Positions 13,949 to 21,576 of a stretch of DNA of 22,657 bases are shown here, in pieces. The translations under genes and the position numbers were made by a program. The stretch's first letter is position 1, and every line of letters starts with the position of its first letter. Source of the stretch: Nitrospirota bacterium (GTDB taxonomy: Bacteria; Nitrospirota; JACRHJ01); contig JAJYGS010000150.1 in NCBI GenBank assembly GCA_021785055.1, positions 15,811 to 38,467 on the forward strand, in the 5' to 3' direction. Below the pieces are notes generated by a model. The model was not told the DNA's origin. It worked only from the letters and a program-made list of their open reading frames with translations, and did no database searches.

Positions 13949-13953
13949 GAACC

Positions 13954-14259
13954 TTACTTCGTTGAGGGAGCGGCTTCTTTTTTCTTGGCCTTTTTGGCGG
14001 CCTTTTTCTTGCCCTTCTTCATTGCCTTTTTGGCCTTCTTTGCCTTCTTGACGGCCTTTTTCTTGCCCTTCTTTGCCTTCTTGGCCTTCTTGACGGCCTT
14101 TTTCTTGCCCTTCTTGGCCTTCTTGGCTTTCTTTACTTTCTTCTTCGCCGGGGCTTTCTCAGTGGTGGCAGGGGCGGCATTCTGGTCCTGCGCGAAAGCC
14201 ATGGACATCGGGGCGGCCAAAAGCATGGCCATAATCAGTGCTGCGAGAATCTTCTTCAT
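13954..14259 (-). CDS. Secreted lysine-rich repeat protein
   Basis: This 101-residue product has a normal Sec signal peptide (MKKILAALIMAMLLAAPMSMAFA, cleavage after AFA). The mature chain of about 78 residues is about half lysine (39 by my count), the rest mostly Ala, Gly and Val. The core is a tandem 14-residue unit (AVKKAKKAKKGKKK) that is also near-identical in DNA, with a 31-bp exact repeat at 14043-14073 and 14085-14115. Similar KAKK tails occur in histone-H1-like and AlgP-like proteins that bind nucleic acids, but those are cytoplasmic. An exported version could bind anionic surfaces, lipopolysaccharide or extracellular DNA (inference). GGAGGAAAG precedes the ATG with good spacing. It lies 98 bp after the glycerate kinase gene and may be separately transcribed. 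Confidence 0.75.
   Translation of the reverse strand: MKKILAALIMAMLLAAPMSMAFAQDQNAAPATTEKAPAKKKVKKAKKAKKGKKKAVKKAKKAKKGKKKAVKKAKKAKKAMKKGKKKAAKKAKKKEAAPSTK
14043..14115. repeat. Tandem 42-bp-period coding repeat
   Basis: A 31-bp stretch is exactly repeated at 14043-14073 and 14085-14115, giving a 42-bp period that encodes the 14-residue AVKKAKKAKKGKKK unit of the lysine-rich protein. Such arrays can change copy number by slippage without shifting the frame. Confidence 0.85.
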
Positions 14260-14357
14260 TACTCTTTCCTCCCGGCCCGGTGGGCCATAAAAAAAATGGG
14301 TTTTAATCCCAGCGCGAATGTTAGACGGCCGGTTGGGTTAAAGGTTTACAAGAAAAT

Positions 14358-15758
14358 TCATTTAATCAATATAATGCCTATATCCATCACGTTCGTGCCT
14401 GTCGGCCCAGGCGAGAAAAGCCCCCCGGCCTTTTTGAAGAAATGGTTGGAGTCGTTATTTTTTAAATAGTTAACGGCGGTTAGACCCTTGGCCCCGGCGT
14501 CTTTTACCGTCTCTCCGTCGACGAACGCGCCGGCGGCGTCCGTGGGGCCGTCGATGCCGTCGGTGCCTGCGAAGAGGGCGGACACCCGCCTGTCCTCCTT
14601 TATCTCGAGGGCGAACGCAAGCGCCGTCTCCTGGTTCCTGCCGCCTGTGCCGTCTCCGCGGACGGTTACGGTCGTCTCCCCGCCCGCGAGGAGACACGCG
14701 GGGGTGGGCCGTCTCGCCCTTTTGTGCCGGAAGACCTCCTGCGCAAGCCGCTTTGCCGCATCCACCGCCTCTCCGGCAAGGGGGCCGTCCTGGATATACG
14801 GCCTGTAGCCTAAGTAAGCGGCCGTCTCCGATGCCTTTGCGAGGGCCGCGGCATTGGAGGCCGCGACAAAGTTCGTAATTTTTGCGAAAATCTCGTCCCC
14901 CGGCTTCGGCGTCTCCGGTATCAGACCGGACGCGCCTTTTTGCAGATATTCCCGGACGGCCTGCGTGACTTTCTCGTATACGCCCCTTATCTTCAATATC
15001 TCAAGGGCCTGGAGGTAGGTCGTCTCGTCGGGGGCGGTCGGGCCGGAGGCTATGACGCCCGTGTCGTCGCCCGCGACGTCCGAGATTATGACGCTCACCG
15101 CCCTGGCGGGGAACATGGCCTCGGCGAGCCTGCCGCCCTTGACGGCGGAGAGGTGCTTTCTGACGCAGTTGATCTCGCCTATGTCCGCGCCGGACGTAAG
15201 CAGAAGCCTCGTAACCTCCTGCTTGTCCTTCAGGCTTATGCCATCCGCCGGAAGGACCATGAGCGAGGACGCGCCCCCGGAGAGAAGGCACAGCACAAAA
15301 TCGCCCTCCGAGGCCCTTTTTGCAAGCTCCATTATGCGGCCCGCAGCAAGTATGCCCCTGCCGTCCGGGAGCGGGTGCGAGGCCTCGAAGAGCCTGACGC
15401 GGGAGAGGTTTTTGCCCCCGTATCCGTCCCCGGTCACACAGACGCCTTCCCTTATCATGTCTCCCAGGACGTCTTCCGCCGCCTTGGCCATGCCGTAAGC
15501 GGCCTTCCCTGCGGCGATTACGTAGATGTTTTTTATATCGGAAAGCGGATAGCGGACGCCGTTTATGACGAGCGCGGCGGGCACCGGTAGACCGGCTTCA
15601 GGCGGCAGACCGGCATCGCGCGTGGCAGCTTCAGGCCGGCCGGACGGACCGGCCCCGGCTTCTATGGTAAGGGTTTCTTTTACGCAGGAATAGGAGTCTG
15701 CCGCGGAGACTGCGGCTCTATATATCTGAATGAGGAGCTCTCTTGTCTCCCGGTCCAT
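14358..15758 (-). CDS. Glycerate 2-kinase (MOFRL / DUF4147 family)
   Basis: The 466-residue protein matches type-II glycerate kinase, which uses ATP to make 2-phosphoglycerate from D-glycerate. Motifs include IAAGKAAYGMAKA (about 81-93), LCLLSGGASSLMVLP (157-170), INCVRKHLSAVKGGRLA (196-212) and SDVAGDDTGVIASGPTAPD (226-244). The C-terminal MOFRL domain has LLAGGETTVTVRG, GRNQETALAFALE and FAGTDGIDGPTDAAGAF. The segment at about residues 34-58 (Pro/Gly/Ala-rich) looks like a low-complexity insertion from GC-rich repeats in the DNA. The ATG shares one base with the argH stop (TGATG), so the two are coupled. Glycerate metabolism has no direct link to arginine synthesis, so the placement is probably only operonic. 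An older name for family members is hydroxypyruvate reductase (TtuD), a common misannotation. Confidence 0.9.
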   Translation of the reverse strand: MDRETRELLIQIYRAAVSAADSYSCVKETLTIEAGAGPSGRPEAATRDAGLPPEAGLPVPAALVINGVRYPLSDIKNIYVIAAGKAAYGMAKAAEDVLGDMIREGVCVTGDGYGGKNLSRVRLFEASHPLPDGRGILAAGRIMELAKRASEGDFVLCLLSGGASSLMVLPADGISLKDKQEVTRLLLTSGADIGEINCVRKHLSAVKGGRLAEAMFPARAVSVIISDVAGDDTGVIASGPTAPDETTYLQALEILKIRGVYEKVTQAVREYLQKGASGLIPETPKPGDEIFAKITNFVAASNAAALAKASETAAYLGYRPYIQDGPLAGEAVDAAKRLAQEVFRHKRARRPTPACLLAGGETTVTVRGDGTGGRNQETALAFALEIKEDRRVSALFAGTDGIDGPTDAAGAFVDGETVKDAGAKGLTAVNYLKNNDSNHFFKKAGGLFSPGPTGTNVMDIGIILIK

Positions 15759-17161
15759 CAGTCCCGCGAGGCCGGTTTCCCGGTTTTTGCCCTCATCTCG
15801 CGGACGGAGTTTATGCGACCAAGAACGGCCTCCCTGGCCGTGCCGCCGATGTGCTTTCTTGCGGAGACGGAGTTTTCAACCTTCAGGGCAGATAACGTGC
15901 TCTCGTCGGCTCCGGGATAAAGCTCTCTCAGCTCGGGAAGGGTAACCTCGTCCATCCCGCGCCCGGACTGCGCAAGCCTCCTGACAAGCCTTCCGACAAT
16001 CTCATGCGCGCTCCGAAACGGCACGCCGCGCACGGCCAGCCAGTCCGCGAGGTCGGTCGCCGTGGAATAGCTCTCGCCCGCGGCGGCGGCCATTCTTTCT
16101 CTCACCGGCTCCATGCCCGCCACTATGTCCGTCATCGCCCTTAAGGCACCCCGGACGGTGTCGGAGGCGTCGAAGACCGGCTCCTTGTCCTCCTGCATGT
16201 CTTTATTATACGCAAGGGGCAGGCCCTTCATAACGGTGAGTAGCGCCATTAAATCTCCATATACCCTGCCGGTCTTTCCGCGCACCAGTTCCGGGACGTC
16301 CGGGTTCTTCTTCTGGGGCATTATGGACGAGCCGGTGCAGTAGCGGTCGGGAAGGCTTATGAAGCCGAACTCGCCGGTTGACCAGAGCACCATCTCCTCT
16401 GCGAGGCGGGAGAGGTGCATCATAAGTATCGAGCAGGCGGAAAGGTATTCGAGGTTGAAGTCCCGGTCGGAGACGGAGTCCATGCTGTTATGGGTCGGCT
16501 CCCGGAAGCGGAGCATCAGCGAGACGAAGGAGCGGTCGATGGGATAGCCCGTCCCGGCCAAAGCCCCGGAGCCGAGCGGCATGAAGTCCCCTCTTTTAAG
16601 CGCGTCGGAGAACCTGCCCGAATCCCTCTCCAGCATCTCGTAGTAGGCCATGAGGTGGTGCGGAAACAGCACCGGCTGGGCGCGCTGGAGGTGGGTGTAT
16701 CCCGGCATGATTATATCTATATGGCGTTCCGCCTTTTCGAGTATAGCCTCCTGGAGGCCGTCTATCAGATTCACGCATGCGGCGCACTCGTCCTTCAGGT
16801 AAAGCTTCACGTCGAGCGCGACCTGGTCGTTTCTGCTCCTGGCGGTGTGGAGCTTCCTTCCGGCGTCGCCCGTTTTCTCGACTAAGCGGGCCTCGATGTT
16901 CATGTGGACGTCCTCAAGCTCCGTCTTCCATTTGAACTCGCCTCGCTCGATCTCGTCCATGACCTCTTCCAGGCCGTGAACGATTTTGTCCGCCTCTTCG
17001 GGCGATATTATGCCCTGCCTGCCAAGCATCCTGGCGTGGGCGAGGCTGCCGGCGATGTCGTAGCGCCACAGCCGCCTGTCGAACGGAACCGACGCGGTGA
17101 ACTCCTCCACGAAGCTGTCCGTCGGGCCTTCAAACCTCCCGCCCCAGGGTTTATCGGCCAT
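15758..17161 (-). CDS. argH: Argininosuccinate lyase
   Basis: It cleaves argininosuccinate to arginine and fumarate, the last step of arginine synthesis, in the cytoplasm as a homotetramer. The 467-residue length is normal. The fumarase/aspartase superfamily signature GSSIMPQKKNPD lies at residues 277-288 and carries the catalytic serine loop. Other conserved segments are KLHTARSRNDQVALD (103-117), MPGYTHLQRAQPV (152-164, with the catalytic-region His157) and the N-terminal WGGRFEGPTDSF. The ATG directly follows the argG stop codon (TAAATG), so expression is coupled. The end overlaps the glycerate kinase start by one base. Confidence 0.97.
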   Translation of the reverse strand: MADKPWGGRFEGPTDSFVEEFTASVPFDRRLWRYDIAGSLAHARMLGRQGIISPEEADKIVHGLEEVMDEIERGEFKWKTELEDVHMNIEARLVEKTGDAGRKLHTARSRNDQVALDVKLYLKDECAACVNLIDGLQEAILEKAERHIDIIMPGYTHLQRAQPVLFPHHLMAYYEMLERDSGRFSDALKRGDFMPLGSGALAGTGYPIDRSFVSLMLRFREPTHNSMDSVSDRDFNLEYLSACSILMMHLSRLAEEMVLWSTGEFGFISLPDRYCTGSSIMPQKKNPDVPELVRGKTGRVYGDLMALLTVMKGLPLAYNKDMQEDKEPVFDASDTVRGALRAMTDIVAGMEPVRERMAAAAGESYSTATDLADWLAVRGVPFRSAHEIVGRLVRRLAQSGRGMDEVTLPELRELYPGADESTLSALKVENSVSARKHIGGTAREAVLGRINSVREMRAKTGKPASRD

Positions 17162-18391
17162 TTACAGCTTGCCTCCCCGCCGCTCGCAGGACTCGCCCAG
17201 TAACGCCCGGATACGCAGTCTCAGCGCGTTTATCTTGATGAACCCTTCCGCGTCGCCCTGGTTGTATACCGCCTCTTTGCCGAACGTGGCGAATTCCGGG
17301 TGATAGAGCGAGCATGATGATTTCCTGCCGACGACCTCGCAGTTTCCCTTGTAGAGCTTGAGCCTCGCCGTCCCGGCGACGTTCTTCTGCGTGTCGTCGA
17401 TAAGCTTCTGCATAAGCTCGCGCTCCGGGGAATACCAGAAGCCGTAGTATACCAGCTCGGCATACTTCGGCACGAGCGAGTCCCTTAAGTGCATGACCTC
17501 CCTGTCGAGCGTAATGCTCTCGACCGCGCGGTGGGCGGCATGGAGGAGCGTGCCTCCGGGGGTCTCGTATACCCCGCGGGACTTCATACCCACGAACCTG
17601 TTCTCGACCAAGTCGACGCGCCCGACGCCGTTCTCCCCGGCGAGCCTGTTCGCCTCCGCAAGGAGTTTTCCGGGGCTCATCTTTACGCCGTTTATGGCCG
17701 CCGGGTCGCCGTTTTCGTAATCCACCTCCACGTATACGGGCCTGTCCGGGGCGTCTTCCACGGGCACGGCCATCGTATACATGTCGCGCGTGGATTCCAT
17801 CCACGGGTCTTCGAGTATGCCGCCCTCGTAGCTGATGTGCAGGAGGTTCCTGTCCGTGGAGAAGGGCTTCGCCTTTGTGGCCGTAACGGGTATGCCGTGC
17901 CTGTCGGCGTAGTCTATCAGGTCCTCGCGGGATTTGAGATCCCATTCCCGCCAGGGCGCGATGACCTTCACGTCGGGCTTTAGCGCGTAATATGTAAGCT
18001 CGAAGCGCACCTGGTCGTTCCCCTTGCCAGTCGCCCCGTGTGAGACCGCGTCCGCGCCCTCGGCAAGGGCGATCTCTATCTGGCGCCTTGCGATGAGCGG
18101 CCTGGCGATAGATGTGCCGAGCAGGTATCTGCCCTCGTAGAGCGCGTTCGCCCGGAGCATCGGGAAGACGAAGTCCTGCGCGAACTCCTCTTTCAAGTCT
18201 TCGATATATATCTTCGATGCGCCTGTTTTTATCGCCTTTTCGTTAAGCGGAGAGAGCTCTTCTCCCTGGCCCAGGTCTGCCGAGAAGGCTATGACCTCGC
18301 ACCGGTAGTTCTCGATAAGCCATTTTATGATGACGGATGTATCCAGCCCCCCGGAATACGCGAGGACAACCTTCCTGACGCCTTTATCCAC
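17162..18391 (-). CDS. argG: Argininosuccinate synthase
   Basis: It joins citrulline and aspartate, using ATP, to give argininosuccinate, the substrate of ArgH encoded next. The 409-residue protein starts with the N-type ATP-pyrophosphatase loop LAYSGGLDTSV (10-20). It continues with segments typical of the family: SHGATGKGNDQVRFEL, APWREWDLKSREDLIDYA and GVYETPGGTLLHAAHRA. The start codon is GTG at 18391 with AAGGAGAG upstream at normal spacing. It follows the unknown secreted-protein gene by 12 bp and abuts argH. Confidence 0.97.
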   Translation of the reverse strand: MDKGVRKVVLAYSGGLDTSVIIKWLIENYRCEVIAFSADLGQGEELSPLNEKAIKTGASKIYIEDLKEEFAQDFVFPMLRANALYEGRYLLGTSIARPLIARRQIEIALAEGADAVSHGATGKGNDQVRFELTYYALKPDVKVIAPWREWDLKSREDLIDYADRHGIPVTATKAKPFSTDRNLLHISYEGGILEDPWMESTRDMYTMAVPVEDAPDRPVYVEVDYENGDPAAINGVKMSPGKLLAEANRLAGENGVGRVDLVENRFVGMKSRGVYETPGGTLLHAAHRAVESITLDREVMHLRDSLVPKYAELVYYGFWYSPERELMQKLIDDTQKNVAGTARLKLYKGNCEVVGRKSSCSLYHPEFATFGKEAVYNQGDAEGFIKINALRLRIRALLGESCERRGGKL

Positions 18392-18403
18392 CTGATGCTC
18401 TCC

Positions 18404-19141
18404 TTACCTTACCCATCCCGGAGGCGCGCCGGCTTTCCTGGCCCTGTCCGGGATGACGTTGTTTATCATGTTCTGGGCATCGTCCATTTCATGCTGCGCG
18501 TCGTCCATCCTGACCCTCGCCGAGCCCCGGAGGTCCTGGTACTGCGTCACCTGAAAATTGGATACGGACCCGCCCGCGCTTACGCCCTGGAGCAGGCCGT
18601 TGTACCGGTTCCAGTCGTCGCTGGCCTCCTTGTATTTCTGCGCCGCCTTCTGGTATTTTCCCTTCCATTTATCAAGGAAGGTCTTCCACCATAACCGGTC
18701 GTGGCCGTTGTTGTCCGTCATGCCGGTGTAAGCCGGCGGGCTGGCGGGGGCGGGCGCGAACTGCTCCCGCTTTTTTGCTCCGGTCCCTCCCCTGGGCCTG
18801 GCGAAGGACTTCTGCACCGTTACGCCCTGCTCGTCCGCGTTCACCTGCTGAATGTCCTTTATCTCGCTCTTGCTTATCACTATCGCGCCGGAAGGGAGTA
18901 TTATCCGGATTGAGTTTTTCAGGACGTCATAGTTGTCCGTAGTAATCTTCCCGCCGCTTTTCAGCCTGATTATGTACTTCTCCTTCTTACCCGTTTTGGC
19001 CGACTGCTCAAGCGTGGAAGTCGTATCCTTCGCCCTTCCGAGTATCTTGTCCACAAGGCCGGATATCTTTCCCTGTTCGCAATATGCGGCGTTGGGGGCC
19101 AAAATTGCAATAAGTCCTAAAGCAACCAGCAATTTTTTCAT
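18404..19141 (-). CDS. Secreted protein of unknown function embedded in the arginine operon
   Basis: No named family was recognised for this 245-residue protein. The first 20 or so residues (MKKLLVALGLIAILAPNAAY) form a signal peptide; the following CEQG is not a proper lipobox because Tyr precedes the Cys, so a soluble periplasmic protein is more likely. Residues 55-100 (KYIIRLKSGGKITTDNY, then IRIILPSGAIVISKSEIKDI) look like a small all-beta domain seen in other secreted proteins with an LKSG strand. A Gly/Pro/Ala-rich linker (113-140) leads to a helical, coiled-coil-prone C-terminus (about 150-235, Trp- and Lys-rich, then DDAQHEMDDAQNM). It sits between argF and argG and has its own possible promoter (-10 at 19189-19194). 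It probably only shares transcription with arginine genes. Confidence 0.75.
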   Translation of the reverse strand: MKKLLVALGLIAILAPNAAYCEQGKISGLVDKILGRAKDTTSTLEQSAKTGKKEKYIIRLKSGGKITTDNYDVLKNSIRIILPSGAIVISKSEIKDIQQVNADEQGVTVQKSFARPRGGTGAKKREQFAPAPASPPAYTGMTDNNGHDRLWWKTFLDKWKGKYQKAAQKYKEASDDWNRYNGLLQGVSAGGSVSNFQVTQYQDLRGSARVRMDDAQHEMDDAQNMINNVIPDRARKAGAPPGWVR

Positions 19142-19188
19142 AGAGGGACCTCTTTTAGCTGTTTGGCAGTCCGGGAACCCTTATCTTC

Positions 19189-19194
19189 ATTATA
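19189..19194 (-). promoter_or_regulatory. Possible internal promoter (-10 only) ahead of the secreted-protein gene
   Basis: A perfect TATAAT on the minus strand lies about 48 bp before the ATG at 19141, within the 83-bp gap after argF. The -35 region (TGCAAA at 17-18 bp) is poor. Confidence 0.3.
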
Positions 19195-19224
19195 TAATAT
19201 ATTCAAGGCGGATTTGCATAAATA

Positions 19225-20178
19225 TCAGCCTGTTATCAGCAGTTCCAGAAGCGCCTTCTGCGCGTGCAGACGGTTCTCCGCCTGGTCGAAAACGGCGGAA
19301 TTCCTGCCCTCCATGACCTCGTCGGTTATTTCTTCGCCCCTGTGGGCAGGCAGGCAGTGCAGGACGACGGCATCCGGCTTCGCCTTGCCGAGCAAACCGG
19401 AATTTATCTGGAATCCCCTGAAATGCTTCTCCCTTGCCGCCTTCTCCGACTCCTGGCCCATCGACGCCCAGACATCCGTATAAAGCACGTCCGCCCCGTC
19501 GGCGGCAGCCTTCGGCTCCCGCACCAGGTTTACTTCCCCCTTTCTCGCACCCCCTGTCCCTTTTTTCGCGCCTCTTTGCCCCCCTGCGCCCTTTGCCCAT
19601 GCGAGGACGCCGGGGTCGGGGTCGTAACCCTCCGGGCAGGCAAGAGAGATGTCGATACCGGCCTTGACGCAGCCCTCGATGAGGGAGTTCGCCATGTTGT
19701 TGCCGTCGCCTACGTAGGCGAGCTTAAGGCCCTCAAGCCTTCCGAACCTCTCTTTTATGGTCAAAAGGTCGGCCATGACCTGGCAGGGGTGGTGCTTGTC
19801 CGTCAGGCCGTTTATAACGGGCACCGACGCATGCTTCGCCATTTCCTCGACAGACTCCTGGGAATACGTCCGCACCATTATCGCATCGACATACCTTGAG
19901 AGCACCCTTGCCGTGTCCCTTATCTCCTCGCCCCGGCCTATCTGGGTATCGGAGGGGGAGAGGAATATCGCATGTCCGCCGAGCTGGGACATTCCGGCCT
20001 CGAAAGACACCCGCGTGCGCGTCGAGGACTTCTCGAATATCATGGCAAGCGTCCGGCCCTTGAGCGTCCACCGCTCCTCTTTCCTTGCGTGCGCGGCCTT
20101 CAAAAGCTCCGCCCGCTCCAGCACCTTGAAGAAGTCCTCGTCCGGGAACGTTGCCAGGGTAAGGAGGTCTTTAGTCAT
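19225..20178 (-). CDS. argF: Ornithine carbamoyltransferase
   Basis: It condenses carbamoyl phosphate with ornithine to citrulline, which feeds ArgG. From the ATG at 20178 the protein is 317 residues. Carbamoyl-phosphate site STRTR lies at 52-56, HPCQ at 130-133, the ornithine-site segment DVWASMGQE at 235-243 and HCLPAHRG at 274-281. The open frame extends to 20229, but its first 17 codons are not family sequence, and the MTKDLLTL start matches homologues. The start overlaps the argD stop by 8 nt (ATGACTAA). Residues 196-214 form an odd Gly/Lys/Arg-rich segment (KGAGGQRGAKKGTGGARKG), a few residues longer than usual, from low-complexity DNA. It should lie in a surface helix before the DVWASMG strand and need not disrupt function. 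Confidence 0.96.
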   Translation of the reverse strand: MTKDLLTLATFPDEDFFKVLERAELLKAAHARKEERWTLKGRTLAMIFEKSSTRTRVSFEAGMSQLGGHAIFLSPSDTQIGRGEEIRDTARVLSRYVDAIMVRTYSQESVEEMAKHASVPVINGLTDKHHPCQVMADLLTIKERFGRLEGLKLAYVGDGNNMANSLIEGCVKAGIDISLACPEGYDPDPGVLAWAKGAGGQRGAKKGTGGARKGEVNLVREPKAAADGADVLYTDVWASMGQESEKAAREKHFRGFQINSGLLGKAKPDAVVLHCLPAHRGEEITDEVMEGRNSAVFDQAENRLHAQKALLELLITG

Positions 20179-21376
20179 GGTGCAGCCTGCCTTCGAATAT
20201 CCTGTCCAATGTCTCCACCAGCGCGTCAATCTCCTCTTCCGTAACGATAAGGGGCGGCACGAATCTCAGCACGCTGCCCATTGTGGAATTTATCACGAAA
20301 CCCTCGGCGAGCGCCTGCCGCACGACAGGCGCGGCGTCGAAATCGAGCTCCATGCCGATTAAAAGCCCCCTGCCCCTGACATCCCTTATGAAATGATATT
20401 TTTCTTTAAGCTTTAAAAGCTCCTTTGCGAAATACTCCCCCATCCTCGCGCAGGAGCCGATGAGCCAGCCGTCCTCGAGTATGGCCTCAAGCGAGGCCAG
20501 GCCCGCCGCGCAGGCGAGCGGATTGCCCCCGAACGTCGAGGCGTGGTCGCCCGGAGAGAACGCCTCCGCCGCCTTATCCGTGGCAAGGCAGGCCCCGATT
20601 GCCGCCCCGCCGCCCAGGGCCTTGGCAAGCGTCATTATGTCCGGCTTTATGCCGAAGTGTTCGTAGGCGAAGAGCTTCCCGGTGCGTCCCATGCCGGTCT
20701 GCACCTCGTCGAGGATGAGAAGAAGCCCCTTTTCGTCGCACAGCGCCCTGAGCTCCCCGAAATAATCGTCCGGCGGGACGTTGACCCCGCCCTCCGCCTG
20801 TATAGGCTCCATCATAACGGCGCAGGTCTTGTCCGTTACGGCGTCCCTGACCGCCCCCGCGTCCCCGAACGGGACGTATTTGAAGCCCGGCAATAGCGGC
20901 GTGAACGCCGTCTGGAACTTCTCCTGGCCGGTGGCGGTTATCGTGGCCATCGTCCTGCCGTGGAACGACTTGAGCGCGGTGATAATCTCGTATCTCTGAC
21001 CGCCCATGTTCTCTTTTGCATACTTCCGGGCAAGTTTTATGGCCGCCTCGTTCGCCTCCGCGCCGGAGTTGCAGAAAAACACCCTGTCCGCGAACGAGTT
21101 CTGGCACAGGGCCTTGGCAAGCTTTATCTGCGGCTCGATGTGGAAATAATTCGAGACGTGTATAAGCTTCTGGGCCTGCTTCTGAAGCGCAATCACGACC
21201 TTCGGGTGGCAGTGCCCCAGGTTGTTCACGGCTATGCCGGAGAGAAAGTCGAGATACTCCCTGCCGTCGGAGTCCCAGAGTTTCATGCCCCTGCCCCGGA
21301 CGAACACGACAGGGAACCGCCCGTAGGTATTAAATAGATATTTTTTAGATTCTTCTATCAGTTTATCAGTTGACAT
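20171..21376 (-). CDS. argD: Acetylornithine aminotransferase
   Basis: A PLP-dependent class-III aminotransferase of 401 residues, it converts N-acetylglutamate semialdehyde to N-acetylornithine. Key segments are FCNSGAEANEAAIKLARKYA (101-120, phosphate-binding region), KSFHGRTMATITATGQ (136-151), the cofactor aspartate in ILDEVQTGMGRTG (D223) and the Schiff-base lysine in TLAKALGGG (K252). It is the first gene of the arginine operon and overlaps argF by 8 nt. The ribosome site is weak (AAAGAA). Close relatives include ornithine and succinylornithine aminotransferases, but the argF-argG-argH context supports argD. Confidence 0.96.
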   Translation of the reverse strand: MSTDKLIEESKKYLFNTYGRFPVVFVRGRGMKLWDSDGREYLDFLSGIAVNNLGHCHPKVVIALQKQAQKLIHVSNYFHIEPQIKLAKALCQNSFADRVFFCNSGAEANEAAIKLARKYAKENMGGQRYEIITALKSFHGRTMATITATGQEKFQTAFTPLLPGFKYVPFGDAGAVRDAVTDKTCAVMMEPIQAEGGVNVPPDDYFGELRALCDEKGLLLILDEVQTGMGRTGKLFAYEHFGIKPDIMTLAKALGGGAAIGACLATDKAAEAFSPGDHASTFGGNPLACAAGLASLEAILEDGWLIGSCARMGEYFAKELLKLKEKYHFIRDVRGRGLLIGMELDFDAAPVVRQALAEGFVINSTMGSVLRFVPPLIVTEEEIDALVETLDRIFEGRLHHD

Positions 21377-21426
21377 TGTAGTTAATTCTTTTTAATTTCC
21401 GAATATCATCTATTGGTAAAAACTAA

Positions 21427-21455
21427 TTGATAACACAAGGGGTTATAAAAATCAA
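21427..21455 (-). promoter_or_regulatory. Promoter of the arginine operon
   Basis: On the minus strand TTGATT (21450-21455) and TATCAA (21427-21432) are 17 bp apart, about 50 bp before the argD ATG. An ATAAC/GTTAT inverted repeat with a 7-bp spacer lies in the spacer (21430-21446). I saw no match to the E. coli ARG box. Confidence 0.45.
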
Positions 21456-21492
21456 CGGGAAAGTGCCACATGTTAAGTTATCGGTTAATTTT

Positions 21493-21520
21493 TTGATTGA
21501 AGAGGCAAATAAAATAATAT
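21493..21520 (+). promoter_or_regulatory. Possible promoter of the Yip1-like gene
   Basis: TTGATT (21493-21498) is followed after 16 bp by TAATAT (21515-21520) in a very AT-rich stretch. Other -10 choices in the ATATAT run are possible. The ATG lies about 56 bp downstream. Confidence 0.35.
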
Positions 21521-21576
21521 ATATTAGCGAAACTATTCTATATTTCCCCGCGCCTTGAATCGAAAAGGAGGCAGCC

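Larger units (their letters stand above)
13505..13953. other. 449-bp intergenic region
   Basis: It contains the sigma-operon promoter (13668-13697) and a GC-rich leader with loosely repeated CGGCCC...AAGCTG segments (about 13590-13655). It also holds a GGCCGGG/CCCCGGCC hairpin followed by TTTGTC (13845-13880) and a long stem-loop (13908-13948) just past the lysine-rich gene. The plus-strand 105-codon frame at 13574-13891 has no ribosome site or recognisable protein features and is not called. Confidence 0.5.

Noticed and set aside
14940..15590. A 216-codon plus-strand open frame opposite glycerate kinase
   Set aside because: It is antisense to a gene with intact motifs; the sequence is Arg/Gly/Val-rich with no domain.
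20179..20229. Extended N-terminus of ArgF from the upstream start
   Set aside because: The extra 17 residues (Trp/Arg-rich) do not resemble the family and would overlap argD by about 59 bp; the ATG at 20178 gives the normal start and a typical 8-nt overlap.
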